Shown here: positions 8,338-18,200 of the stretch, in pieces
Position numbering within the stretch: the first letter of the stretch is position 1
Layout: each line of letters begins with the position of its first letter
Source of the DNA: Deltaproteobacteria bacterium
Lineage (GTDB): Bacteria; Myxococcota_A; Polyangia; Polyangiales; Polyangiaceae
Assembly: GCA_016218915.1 (NCBI GenBank)
Contig: JACRCQ010000036.1
Span: 1 to 64,000, forward strand
Length of the DNA stretch: 64,000 nt
Reading direction: 5' to 3'
Translations under genes and position numbers: made by a program
The notes under the pieces: model-generated
Database searches by the model: none
Told to the model about the DNA's origin: nothing
What the model saw: the letters and a program-made list of their open reading frames with translations, nothing else

Positions 8338-9651
8338 TCAGGGTGCAGGTTTCGACTCTGCCTGCCGCGCCTGCATGTACGCCTGGTAGGCGCCCAGCTC
8401 CAGCAGGCCGTGGCCCGACATATTGAAGAGGATCACCCTCGGCTCTCCTGCCTGATCCGCTTCGCGCGCCGCTCGCACCGTCGCAGCGATCGCATGCGCC
8501 GACTCGGGCGCCGGGATCACACCCTCCGAAATCGCAAACGTGTGCGCCGCTCGAAACGTCTCCATCTGCTCGAATGCCTGCGCTTCCACCAGCCCGCGAT
8601 TCACCAGCGCACTGACCTGCGGGGCAGCCCCGTGATAGCGCAATCCGCCTGCGTGGATCGGGTCAGGCACGAAATCGCTCCCCAGCGTGTACATCTTCAG
8701 CAGCGGCGTCAGCTTCGCTGTGTCACCGTGATCGTACCGATACTCCCCGCGCGTCAGCGTTGGGCACGACTGCGGCTCCGCTGCAATGATCCTCAGCGCC
8801 TTGCCGTCGAGCTTGTGATGCACGAATGGGAAGGCCACCCCTGCGAAGTTCGAGCCGCCGCCGTGGCACCCGATCACCACGTCCGGAAACAACCCGAGCT
8901 CGTCGAGCTGACGCAGCGCCTCCTGGCCAATCACGGTCTGGTGCAACAGCACATGGTTGAGCACGGATCCCAGCGAATACTTGGTGCCAGGATGGGTCAC
9001 CGCATCCTCGATCGCTTCCGAGATCGCGATCCCCAGCGAGCCGGGATGGGAGGGGTTGTCCGCAAGCACGGCCCGGCCGAACGTGGTTGCCTCTGACGGC
9101 GAAGCACGCACGGTTGCGCCGTACAGCTCCATCATGGTTCGCCTGGCCGGCTTCTGGTCGAACGAGACGCGGACCATGTACACCGAGCAATCGATCTCGA
9201 ATCGCCTGCAGGCATAGGCAAGCGCGGTGCCCCATTGTCCAGCGCCCGTCTCGGTTGCGATCCTGCGCACGCCCTGCTGCTGGTTGGCGAACGCCTGCGC
9301 CAGCGCGGTGTTGAGCTTGTGGGAGCCGACCGGTGAAGCGCCCTCGTACTTGTAGAGGATCGTGCAGCGGGTCCCCAGCGCCTTCTCGAAGAGCGCGGCG
9401 CGCCGCAGCGGCGTAGGACGGAACGCAGCGTAGGCTTCCAGCACCGGGCCGGGCACTGGCACGTGCACCTCGCTGGTCATCTCCTGCTCGAGGAGCGCCA
9501 TGGGAAACAGCGCTGCCAGCTTGTCCGGGGCCATGGGCTGGCCGGACTGCGGATCCAGCGGCGGCGCCTGCTCGAGCTTCGCCGCGGCAAACAGGTTGTA
9601 GTAGCTGGTCGGAACCCCGGATGGGGTGAAGCTCGGCGTGATTGCATGCAT
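8338..9651 (-). CDS. Tryptophan synthase beta-like enzyme (TrpB2 type)
   Basis: This 437-residue PLP enzyme belongs to the TrpB2 branch, which makes Trp from Ser and indole and often stands alone without TrpA. The PLP lysine is in GSHKLNTALAQA, and the phosphate-binding glycines are in CHGGGSN. ETGAGQWG and the C-terminal SGHGLLELGAYQAY are typical. It is longer than TrpB1 (about 400 residues) because of the N-terminal extension (SGVPTSYYNLFA), and there is no trpA nearby. The start ATG at 9651 matches the family N-terminus; the longer open frame overlaps the divergent gene. It may salvage indole rather than act in the main pathway. Confidence 0.9.
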   Translation of the reverse strand: MHAITPSFTPSGVPTSYYNLFAAAKLEQAPPLDPQSGQPMAPDKLAALFPMALLEQEMTSEVHVPVPGPVLEAYAAFRPTPLRRAALFEKALGTRCTILYKYEGASPVGSHKLNTALAQAFANQQQGVRRIATETGAGQWGTALAYACRRFEIDCSVYMVRVSFDQKPARRTMMELYGATVRASPSEATTFGRAVLADNPSHPGSLGIAISEAIEDAVTHPGTKYSLGSVLNHVLLHQTVIGQEALRQLDELGLFPDVVIGCHGGGSNFAGVAFPFVHHKLDGKALRIIAAEPQSCPTLTRGEYRYDHGDTAKLTPLLKMYTLGSDFVPDPIHAGGLRYHGAAPQVSALVNRGLVEAQAFEQMETFRAAHTFAISEGVIPAPESAHAIAATVRAAREADQAGEPRVILFNMSGHGLLELGAYQAYMQARQAESKPAP

Positions 9652-9760
9652 GGTGGTCGGCTCGGATGCTGGAACTTGGAGGGGGGCTTCGCCGTGGCCC
9701 GATTGGACTGCCCTTGGGCCTTGCCATCGACGTGCGAAGGAGTCTACTTCGCGAGCACCC

Positions 9761-11101
9761 ATGAACCACGAAGAAAAGGTCGCCGCCATCGCAGCCCAGA
9801 TCCGCTCCCGTCCCCGCGGTAGCGGCCCAGCCTCCCTGCGCAAGTCCGCGGTATCCCACTTCGTGCCCAACCCCAACGACCCCAAGCACGGGGATCGCAA
9901 GATCGACGTCCGAGCGCTCGATCAGATCCTCGAGCTCGACATCCCGGCACGTCGATGCGTGGTCGAGCCGGGCGTGACCTTCAGCGATCTGGTGCGCGCC
10001 ACGCTTGCCCACAGGCTGGTGCCCAAGCTCGTTCCCGAGCTCAAGACGATCACCGTGGGCGGAGCGATCGCGGGCTGCTCGGTCGAGTCGATGTCGTACC
10101 GCTACGGCGGCTTCCACGACAGCTGCCGCTCCTACGAGCTGGTGACGGGTACCGGGGAGATCCTGCGGTGCTCACCCGGCGACAACTCGCTGCTGTTCGA
10201 GATGATCCACGGCTCCTACGGCACGCTCGGCATCCTGACCCGGGTCGAGTTCGATCTGATCCCGGCCATGCCCTACGTGCACATGGACTACAGGCGTCTG
10301 CGCTCCTTCGCGGACTTCCATTCCGTGATGATGAAGCTGTGCGAGGAGGGAAGATACGACTTCATCGACGGCATCATTCATGGGCGCGACAGCTTCGTGC
10401 TCTGCCTCGGCCAGTTCACCGACCGTGCGCCGTGGACCAGCGACTACAAGTCCCTGAACATCTTCTACAAGAGCACGGCGACGCGTCGCGACGACTACCC
10501 CACGACGTACGACTACTTCTTCCGATACGACACCGAGTGCCATTGGCTCACGCGCTCGCTTCCGGTGCCTGCCATGGAATCGCTGCCGATGCGCCTGCTG
10601 CTCGGCAAGGTGCTGCTCGGCTCGACCAACATCCTGAACTGGTCCAGGCGCCTTCGACCCCTGCTCAAGCACCAGAAGAACGTCGACGTGGTGGTCGACG
10701 TGTTCATTCCCGAGCCGCGGGTCAAGGAGTTCTACGGCTGGTACGAGGCCACGCTCGACTACTTTCCGCTGTGGATCGTTCCCTACCGTGCGCCCAAGGT
10801 CTATCCGTGGATCGACGAAGACCATGCGAAGGCAAACAGCAGCGCGTACTTCATCGACTGCGCGGTGTACGGCAAGAAGAACGACGTGCCCGGAGTCGAC
10901 TACCACAAGCTGCTGGAAGACAAGACCCGCGAGCTGGGTGGGATCAAGACGTTGATCTCGCAGAACCAGTACGACGAAGCGACGTTCTGGAAGATCTACC
11001 ACCGGGACAACTACGACCGCGCCAAGCGCATCAGCGACCCGGATGGGATGTTCCGGGGCTTGTACGAGAAGTTCCACCCAACCGCGCCTGGATCGCGCTG
11101 A
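9761..11101 (+). CDS. FAD-binding oxidoreductase, DHCR24/DWARF1-like
   Basis: This 446-residue flavoprotein belongs to the vanillyl-alcohol-oxidase fold. The FAD domain covers about residues 15-185, with ARRCVVEPGVTFSDLV, KTITVGGAIAGCSVES and HGSYGTLGILTRVEFDLIP. This last run closely follows the eukaryotic delta24-sterol reductase family rather than glycolate oxidase. The C-terminal half holds an aromatic-rich substrate domain (FPLWIVPYRAPKVYPW). No transmembrane anchor is visible, unlike eukaryotic DHCR24. The start is the ATG that opens the conserved region. It is divergent from the TrpB2 gene and 19 bases before the next gene, so it probably shares a transcript with it. Substrate unknown; a sterol or polyprenyl-type double bond is a guess. 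Confidence 0.82.
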   Translation: MNHEEKVAAIAAQIRSRPRGSGPASLRKSAVSHFVPNPNDPKHGDRKIDVRALDQILELDIPARRCVVEPGVTFSDLVRATLAHRLVPKLVPELKTITVGGAIAGCSVESMSYRYGGFHDSCRSYELVTGTGEILRCSPGDNSLLFEMIHGSYGTLGILTRVEFDLIPAMPYVHMDYRRLRSFADFHSVMMKLCEEGRYDFIDGIIHGRDSFVLCLGQFTDRAPWTSDYKSLNIFYKSTATRRDDYPTTYDYFFRYDTECHWLTRSLPVPAMESLPMRLLLGKVLLGSTNILNWSRRLRPLLKHQKNVDVVVDVFIPEPRVKEFYGWYEATLDYFPLWIVPYRAPKVYPWIDEDHAKANSSAYFIDCAVYGKKNDVPGVDYHKLLEDKTRELGGIKTLISQNQYDEATFWKIYHRDNYDRAKRISDPDGMFRGLYEKFHPTAPGSR

Positions 11102-11120
11102 AGGGGTTGTGAGAAGAGCG

Positions 11121-11819
11121 ATGCCGCAGACACCGCACACGGAGCGTCACTTCACTGCAGGAGAAACGGTTCGCGACATGGTGATCGGCATGTCCGACGG
11201 CCTCACCGTGCCTTTTGCCTTGGCAGCCGGCCTGTCCGCCGCAGTCTCGACACCGGGAGTGGTCGTGGTGGCGGGCCTCGCAGAGGTCGCCGCAGGCTCC
11301 ATCGCCATGGGGTTGGGCGGATATCTGGCAGCTCGCGGGGATGCGGAGCACTACGCCAAGGAGCGTGCGACCGAGGTCAGGGAGATCAAGGAGATCCCCG
11401 AGGTGGAGGCCCAGGAAGTCCTCGACATCTTCGAGTCCTACGGAGTGCCACCGGAGCAAGGCAAGCATGTCGTGGATTCGTTGCGCAAGAATCCCAAGGC
11501 GTGGGTCGACTTCATGATGCGGTTCGAGCTCGGGCTCGAAGAGCCTGACCCCAAGCGCGCACTCCGCAGCGCTGCCACCATTGCCGGCTCCTACGTCGTT
11601 GGCGGCCTGATCCCCCTCGCGCCCTACATGCTCCTGGCTCGCCCTGGCGCAGCCCTGCTCTGGTCGGTCATCGTCACGCTGACAGCGCTGTGCATATTCG
11701 GCTACGTCAAGGGACGATTCACAGGCACGTTCCCGCTGCGAAGCGCGCTGCAGACCACGCTGATCGGAGGCGTGGCGGCCGCCGCGGCGTTCGCGATTGC
11801 GCGCGTCATCTCACCCTGA
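11121..11819 (+). CDS. VIT1/CCC1-family iron/manganese transporter
   Basis: This 232-residue membrane protein should export Fe(II) or Mn(II) from the cytoplasm. It has five predicted membrane segments: two near the start (IGMSDGLTVPFALAAGLSA and VVVVAGLAEVAAGSIAMG) and three after residue 150. The family-specific signature is seen in DGLTVPFALAAGL and in GGYLAARGDAEHYAKERA, where the acidic helix of the metal-binding domain begins (EIKEIPEVEAQEVLDIFE). The start is an ATG preceded by GAGAAGAG, 19 bases after the flavoprotein stop, so the pair is probably cotranscribed. Confidence 0.88.
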   Translation: MPQTPHTERHFTAGETVRDMVIGMSDGLTVPFALAAGLSAAVSTPGVVVVAGLAEVAAGSIAMGLGGYLAARGDAEHYAKERATEVREIKEIPEVEAQEVLDIFESYGVPPEQGKHVVDSLRKNPKAWVDFMMRFELGLEEPDPKRALRSAATIAGSYVVGGLIPLAPYMLLARPGAALLWSVIVTLTALCIFGYVKGRFTGTFPLRSALQTTLIGGVAAAAAFAIARVISP

Positions 11820-11904
11820 CCGCCGCTCGCCCTAGGAGCACTTCCCCTGCGCACAGCAGCGGGCTACCCTCTACAGACGGTCGTCCCCGAGCTCGGAAAG
11901 GCAC

Positions 11905-12555
11905 ATGGCCATGCACTACCAGCGTCTGCGATCGGTGGTTCCCTCTGTCGCGATCTCGGTTGCCCTGTGGATCGGGTGCGGTGGAAGCGCGACGGACGGC
12001 GGCGAGGTCGCGGTGGACGGCGGAACCGATGCGGTCTCCGAGTCGGCGTGTCCGGGCAGCCTGAGCACAGGCGTGGCGTGCACCAGCGAAGGGCTGCAGT
12101 GCTCAGCTCCTGCATCCTGCGCGGCGTGCGGATTCAACAGCTACACGATCTACTCTCCAACGTGCACCTGCTCCAGCGGCAAGTGGTTCTGTCCGCATCT
12201 CGACTGCGGACCCAACGCGCCGGGAACGTACTCGGACCCGTCGTGCACGAAGCTCAACGGGGGCGGGGACGCAGGCGGAGACGGGCCGTCGGAGGCTGAC
12301 GCCGGATCAGCCTGCCCTGCGGACCCGGCCACGGAGCCGTCATGCACGGTCGAGGGGCAGGATTGTACCGGTCCTCTGAAGTGCACTTCGTGTGGCATGA
12401 ACAGCTATGCCTACATGGCTGCACCCTGCCAGTGCCAGAGTGGAAAGTGGGCATGCCTTCACGGAGATTGCGGGCCCAACGCGCCGGGAACGTACTCGGA
12501 CCCACAATGCACCATCCCCAATCCCGGGGCCGACGCGGGCATGGGTGACTCGTAG
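11905..12555 (+). CDS. Cys-rich lipoprotein with two tandem modules
   Basis: This is a 216-residue predicted lipoprotein with lipobox ending at Cys25 (LWIGC), followed by a Gly/Asp linker. Two copies of a ~65-residue module are at about 48-112 and 136-200. Both have the pattern CTxEGxxC, CxxCGxNSY, CxCxSGKWxC and DCGPNAPGTYSDPxC. The paralogous halves are also clear in the DNA (GCGCCGGGAACGTACTCGGA occurs twice). Even cysteine spacing suggests disulfides and a surface location. The module is not one I recognise. Shine-Dalgarno GGAAAG lies upstream. Confidence 0.82.
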   Translation: MAMHYQRLRSVVPSVAISVALWIGCGGSATDGGEVAVDGGTDAVSESACPGSLSTGVACTSEGLQCSAPASCAACGFNSYTIYSPTCTCSSGKWFCPHLDCGPNAPGTYSDPSCTKLNGGGDAGGDGPSEADAGSACPADPATEPSCTVEGQDCTGPLKCTSCGMNSYAYMAAPCQCQSGKWACLHGDCGPNAPGTYSDPQCTIPNPGADAGMGDS

Positions 12556-12727
12556 ATCGTTGCAGTTCGATTCACCCGGCGCTCGTTTGACAGGGTCGAT
12601 GTCGTGGACTGCGAAGTGGACATGGTCCTGGCTGCGGGCACGGCTTTGGTTGACACCTTGATGAGCCGTGGTTCCCAGTGCGGATTCAACCCATGGATGG
12701 TAAGCTCCTGTGGATCCGAGACGCTCC

Positions 12728-14155
12728 ATGAAAGTCGTTCCTCGCGTCGAAAGCCGTGCCAGCTTCCTGGGCACGGGCACGATCATCGCCGGCAAGTACC
12801 GGATCGAGTCCGCGATTGCCAAGGGCGGCATGGGCGAAGTGTGGATCGCCACCAACGTGATCCTCGACAGCAAGGTGGCGATCAAGGTCCTGCTGCGCTC
12901 GTTGGTGGACAGCACCGAGGCAGCGGAGCGCCTGCTCCGGGAGGCTCGCGCCGCTGCGCGCATCAGCCACCGCAACATCGTCCAGGTATACGACTTCGGC
13001 TACATCGAGACCGGCGAGCCGTTCATCGTCATGGAGCTTCTGCGCGGCGAGAACCTCTCCGATCGCCTCGTGCGCGCCGTGCGGCTGCAGGCTGTCCAGG
13101 CCGTCGAGATCATCATCCCGATCACGCACGCGCTGGCAACGGCCCACGCCAAGGGCATCATCCACAGGGATCTGAAGCCAGGGAACATCTACCTCGCGGT
13201 GGACGAGTCCAACATCGAGACGCCCAAGATCGTCGATTTCGGAATCGCGATGATGGCGTCCACGAAGTACCAGCCCAGGGTCACCCAGAACGGCAATGTC
13301 CTCGGAAGCCCGGAGTACCTCTCTCCGGAGCAGGCGCTGGGAGAGCACGACATTGATGCACGCGCCGACGTCTGGGCCTTGTCGGTCACGCTCTACGAGA
13401 GCATCACCGGGCGGCTGCCTTTCGAGGACGAGTCCTACAACCGGGTGCTGCGCAAGATCGTCGACGACCCGCCGACTCCGACCACGGAGTTTGCCGCCGG
13501 CGATTCGGAGCTGTGGGCGATCATCGAGAAGGGACTCGCAAAGAAGCGCGAAGATCGCTGGCAGACCGTCGCTGCCATGGGCGCAGCGCTCGAAGGGTGG
13601 TTGGCACCGCGCGGCGGTCTCACATCCTCTGGCTCGTTCCGCCGCGAGATCATCACCGCTTCCAACGCTGCCTTGGTGCTCGGCGAGAGCGACATCGCGA
13701 CCGAGACTCCAGAGCCGCCTCCGAAGCCTGCAGAGCTGCCACAGACGGCTCTGCCCGCACCCAGCAAGCGCCGACCCTGGCTTATCGCGCTGCTGATAGC
13801 CCTGCCTGTCCTGCTTCTCGTTGTCGTGTTCGCCGTGGTCCTGCTGCGCGCACCCAAGAGCGCGAGCGTCGGCGCCGCCAACGACGTGGGCCCACCGAAG
13901 GCGCTGCCCACGCAGCCAGAAGTCACGCCGTCGGTCTCCCCGGCACCTGCGACCGCCTCCGCACCGGCGCCTTCGCAGACGACCGCCGCGGTTGCGTCGG
14001 GTGGATCCACGCCGCCGGCGAAGGTCAAGACGGTGGTGGCTCCTGCGACAGCGCACACGGCCAGCGCAGGCCCGGCAACGCCGAAGACCGGCGCGCCTCC
14101 GGCGAAGGTCCCCAGCCCATCGACGGACGACGACATGTACGGTAATCGTAGATGA
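12728..14155 (+). CDS. Eukaryotic-type Ser/Thr protein kinase with C-terminal membrane anchor
   Basis: This 475-residue kinase has the domain at about residues 15-285: glycine loop AKGGMGEVW, VAIK lysine, catalytic loop HRDLKPGN, DFG, and SPEYLSPEQ. A single transmembrane helix lies around residues 350-372 (LLIALPVLLLVVVFAVVLL), followed by a Pro/Ala/Thr-rich tail, probably periplasmic, with no sensor domain I can name. I chose the ATG at 12728; a GTG 18 bases earlier is possible. Its stop overlaps the next start (ATGA), so the three genes from here to 18.6 kb are translationally coupled. Kinase targets are unknown. Confidence 0.92.
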   Translation: MKVVPRVESRASFLGTGTIIAGKYRIESAIAKGGMGEVWIATNVILDSKVAIKVLLRSLVDSTEAAERLLREARAAARISHRNIVQVYDFGYIETGEPFIVMELLRGENLSDRLVRAVRLQAVQAVEIIIPITHALATAHAKGIIHRDLKPGNIYLAVDESNIETPKIVDFGIAMMASTKYQPRVTQNGNVLGSPEYLSPEQALGEHDIDARADVWALSVTLYESITGRLPFEDESYNRVLRKIVDDPPTPTTEFAAGDSELWAIIEKGLAKKREDRWQTVAAMGAALEGWLAPRGGLTSSGSFRREIITASNAALVLGESDIATETPEPPPKPAELPQTALPAPSKRRPWLIALLIALPVLLLVVVFAVVLLRAPKSASVGAANDVGPPKALPTQPEVTPSVSPAPATASAPAPSQTTAAVASGGSTPPAKVKTVVAPATAHTASAGPATPKTGAPPAKVPSPSTDDDMYGNRR

Positions 14156-15210
14156 TGACCACGGGAACGGGCGGCCTCGCCGGCTCATGGCGTGCCGCAA
14201 TCGGCGCAGGGCTCATCGCGGCGGCGCTTTGTGCATCGTCGGGTGCGCTTGCACAGGACGAGGCGCGCAAGGTGGGGGCCGAAACCCTGTTCGCCGACGG
14301 ACGCAGGCTGATGGCCGAAGGCAACTACGCCCTCGCTTGCCCGAAGCTCAAGGCGAGCCAGAAGCTCGACCCTGCCATCGGTACGCTGCTGAACCTGGGC
14401 GCCTGCTACGAGAAGGCGGGCAAGCCCGCGAGCGCGTGGGCGAGCTTTCGCGAAGCGGCGGGAGCGGCCGCTGCGGCTGGAGACACGCGACGTCAGCAAG
14501 AGGCTCTCAGCCGCGCTGCTGCACTCCGACCGCGATGCTCGACCCTGACCATCACCACGGAGTCTTCGACTGCGGCCGAAGGACTGTCGGTCACCATCGA
14601 CAGGGTCGACATGGACAAGGCCATGCTCGGCACAGCGGTTCCTCTCGATCCAGGCTCGCACACGATCGAGGCGAACGCGCCTGGCAAGTTGCCCTGGAAG
14701 AGCACGGTGCTCGTGCCCTCCGACGCCTCTTCGCTGTCCGCAGTGATCCCGGCGCTCCAGGACGCGCCGCCTGGCGCTCCTGCCACGGCCGCTCCTGCCA
14801 CCACTGCGCCGGCGCCCATCGTTGCCGAGCAGCCCGCCGCGGCCAGCGACAAACGCGTCGGCTCGACCCAGCGCACCGCAGGGCTCATCGTGGGTGGCGT
14901 GGGGGCGGTCACGCTCATCACTGGTGGAATCCTCGCCTTGAGCGCCCGGTCGAAGTGGGAGGATGCCAAGGTCAACTGCCCGGACAACCAGTGCGAGACA
15001 GAGGCTGACGTCCAGAATGCGCACGACGCGCGGAGCCGCGCCAACGTGGCGACCGTGGTGATGAGCGTGGGAGCCGCGAGCCTGGTGGGCGGCGCGGTCC
15101 TCTGGCTGCTGGCGCCTTCCAGCACGCAGCGAGGGGCCAGTGCAGACCTTCGAGTCGCTCCCATCGTCGGCCAGGGCTCGGCGGGCATCTCGTTGCGCGG
15201 AGGCTTCTGA
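14152..15210 (+). CDS. TPR-containing envelope protein, kinase-linked
   Basis: This 352-residue protein has a signal peptide (cleavage probably after ALA in SSGALAQDE), TPR-like helices at about 42-125 (FADGRRLMAEGNYALACPKL, LLNLGACYEKAGKPASAW), and then a beta-rich domain resembling PEGA-type sheets (GSHTIEANAPGK). An Ala/Pro linker follows, then two membrane helices with a soluble loop between them (residues 242-330). Such genes often follow Ser/Thr kinases in Polyangia. It overlaps both neighbours by one to four bases (ATGA upstream, TGATG downstream). It probably forms an envelope assembly with the giant Cys-repeat protein, but that is inference. Confidence 0.8.
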   Translation: MMTTGTGGLAGSWRAAIGAGLIAAALCASSGALAQDEARKVGAETLFADGRRLMAEGNYALACPKLKASQKLDPAIGTLLNLGACYEKAGKPASAWASFREAAGAAAAAGDTRRQQEALSRAAALRPRCSTLTITTESSTAAEGLSVTIDRVDMDKAMLGTAVPLDPGSHTIEANAPGKLPWKSTVLVPSDASSLSAVIPALQDAPPGAPATAAPATTAPAPIVAEQPAAASDKRVGSTQRTAGLIVGGVGAVTLITGGILALSARSKWEDAKVNCPDNQCETEADVQNAHDARSRANVATVVMSVGAASLVGGAVLWLLAPSSTQRGASADLRVAPIVGQGSAGISLRGGF

Positions 15211-18200
15211 TGATGAGGACTACCGTCCGTGGGGTATGGGCCATCCTCGCCGTCCTGGGCACTGCGAGCATCATCGGGGCTTGTGCAGACGTTTTCGGGA
15301 TCGAAGAGGTCGAGCTCAAGCACTCGCAGGCGGACGGCGCGACGTCGGGCGACGCGCACCCGGACAACGCAGCAGGAGGAAAGGCGGGCTCGGCCGGCGA
15401 TGCGTCGTCAGAACCCGACGTCTCGCTGCCTGACGGTGCGGGCGGAGATGCTGGCGGCGACACGAAGCCCGATCTCAGCTGGGATGGGGACGCGAAAGAC
15501 GTCTCGGTCGATCCGGGGGACGCGCTCGAAGAAGAAGCGGAAGCCGAAGCCGGGATCACCTGTGGACCTGGGACCAAGCTGTGCTCCGGGCAGTGTGCGC
15601 TGACCAACCAGCCGACCACGGGATGCGCGCAGCCCGACTGCCAGCCCTGCAAGTTCGCCTTTGCGTCGTCGATGTGCGACGGGGATCTGAAGTGTGCGGT
15701 GTCGCAGTGCGTGTTGGGGCACGAGGACTGCAATGGCGAGCCTTTGGACGGCTGCGAAGCAGCGCTCAAGTCGGATCCGGGCAATTGCGGTACGTGCGGC
15801 AAGGCGTGCGCTTACCCCAACGCCCAGCCTCAGTGCGTCAACGGCACGTGTGCGATGGGCTGGTGCGACGCGGGATGGACGGATTGCGACGCCAGCCCTT
15901 TGAACGGGTGCGAGGTGCACACCGACGTGGACCCGCTGAATTGCGGGGCGTGCGGCAACTCCTGCGTGTTCGCGCACGCGCAAGCGACCTGCCAGGCGGG
16001 CGGATGCGTGGTGGCCGCCTGCTCGTCCGGCTATGCCGACTGCGACGGGCTGGTCAGCAATGGCTGCGAGGTCAACCTGCAGGCAAACCCGGAGCACTGC
16101 GGCTCATGCCCCATCGACTGCAACCCGGACGGCGGCTTCTTGATCTGTGCCGCTGGGAACTGCGAGCCGACCACGTGCACAGGCGCAACCGGCGAGTGCG
16201 ACGGCAATCTCGCGACCGTGTGCGAGACAGATCTGAACACAGCCTTGGCCCATTGCGGGGCGTGTGGCAATACGTGCCAATTCGCCAATGCCGAGCCGGC
16301 CTGCCTGGTCGGGGTCTGCCACCTCGACCACTGCGTTGCGCCCTACGACAACTGCGACGGCAACGAGTCCAACGGCTGCGAGACCAACACGACGACGAGC
16401 CTGCTGCACTGCGGAAGCTGCTCGAACTCGTGTCAGGGCGGGCAAAACGCGTCGGCGACCTGCGTCAACGGCATCTGCGGAATGCAGTGCTATCCAGGGT
16501 TTGGCAACTGCGACGGTGCTTCCGCCACCGGGTGCGAGACCGATCTGCAATCCACGGCCCAGCACTGCGGAGCTTGCGCCGCGGCCTGCCCAACCCGTCC
16601 CAATTCCACGCCCCTTTGCTCCGCCGGCGCGTGCGGCATGTCCTGCAATGCGGGATACGCCGATTGCGACGCTGTGGAGTCCAACGGCTGCGAGGTCAAC
16701 CTGCAATCGAGCGCCACGAACTGCGGTGCATGTGGACAGCTGTGCAATGGCACCAACGGCACGCCGGCGTGCCAGGCAGGCTCCTGCGCGATCGCGTGCA
16801 ATCCCGGGTTCTCGGACTGCGACAACAGCGCTGCCACCGGGTGCGAGATCCAGACAGCGACCGATCTCGGCAACTGCGGGGCCTGTGGAACCGTGTGCGG
16901 TGCCGCCCACGCGACCCCCAGCTGCTCGTCGGGCGCCTGCTCGGAAGCGTGTCACGCGGGGTGGGGCGACTGCAACGGCAGCGCGGCCGACGGCTGCGAG
17001 ACTTCCCTGAGCACGCTCGCGAATTGCGCCGCCTGCGGACTGCCCTGCAGCCCGCAGAACGCCACCGGCAATTGCACCACAGGCACGTGCCAGATTGCAG
17101 CCTGCGCTGCCGGGTACACCGATTGCGACAGCCAGGTGGGCAATGGCTGCGAGACGATGCTCTCGACCGACGTCAACAACTGCGGCACCTGCGGCTACAA
17201 GTGCCCCACGGCGTGTACGCCCCTGTGCACATCGGGACAGTGCGGCTGCTCGAGCTGCCCTGCGGGCATGGCCGACTGCGACAAGAACCCGGGCAACGGC
17301 TGCGAGATCAACACGACAAACGACGCGGCCAACTGCGGAGTCTGCTCCAATGTCTGCACGGCGCCGAACGCCACCACCAGCTGCGCCAGCTCGCTGTGCG
17401 GCATCGCGGCCTGCAATGCGGGGTACGGCAACTGCAATGGCCTCTACGCAGATGGCTGCGAGCGGAACCTGAACACGGATCCGCTCAACTGCGGCACCTG
17501 CGGGGCGGCCTGCAGCACCAACCACGCTACGCCAACCTGCAATGCGGGCAGCTGCGTGCTCGCGTGCGAGGCCGGATGGGGGAACTGCGACGGCAACGTG
17601 GCGAACGGCTGCGAGGCCCAGCTCAACACGAACACGAACTGCGGCTCCTGCGGTCAGGCGTGCAGCCCGGCGAATGCCACTGGCTCGTGCACCACGGGCG
17701 TCTGCCAGATTGCAGGGTGCAACGCCGGGTTCGGCAACTGCGATGGGAATGTCGCAAACGGCTGCGAATCCAACCTGAACACCGACATTGCCCATTGCGG
17801 CAGCTGCCCGAACGCCTGCTCGTTCGCGCACGCTACGGCTGCCTGCACCGGTGGCGTCTGCAGCATCGCATCGTGCAACAGCGGCTGGGCCAACTGCGAC
17901 GGGGCGGCGCCGAACGGCTGCGAGGTATCGCTGCAGACCGACATGGGCAACTGCGGAGCCTGCGGTCGCGCGTGCGGTACGCAGAACGTGCTCTCGCGCG
18001 CCTGCAGCAGCGGCGTGTGCAGCTCCACCTGTACGCTCGGATTCGCCAATTGCAGCTTGCCTGCCACGGGCGCGGACGATGGCTGCGAGCTGACGGTTTC
18101 GACGAACAGCACCAATTGCGGTGCCTGCGCGAACAACTGCACGGTCCTCGGCGGGGGCTTCGTGTGCGGGGGAGGCGGGCGTCCTGCGAATCGGTGCGGA

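Noticed and set aside
12686..14200. Minus-strand frame opposite the Ser/Thr kinase
   Set aside because: Arg-rich, no domain, no ribosome-binding site; it is a shadow of the kinase.
16104..17831. Long minus-strand frame opposite the giant Cys-repeat gene
   Set aside because: Antisense of a repetitive gene. It is Ala/Val/Arg-rich without domains.
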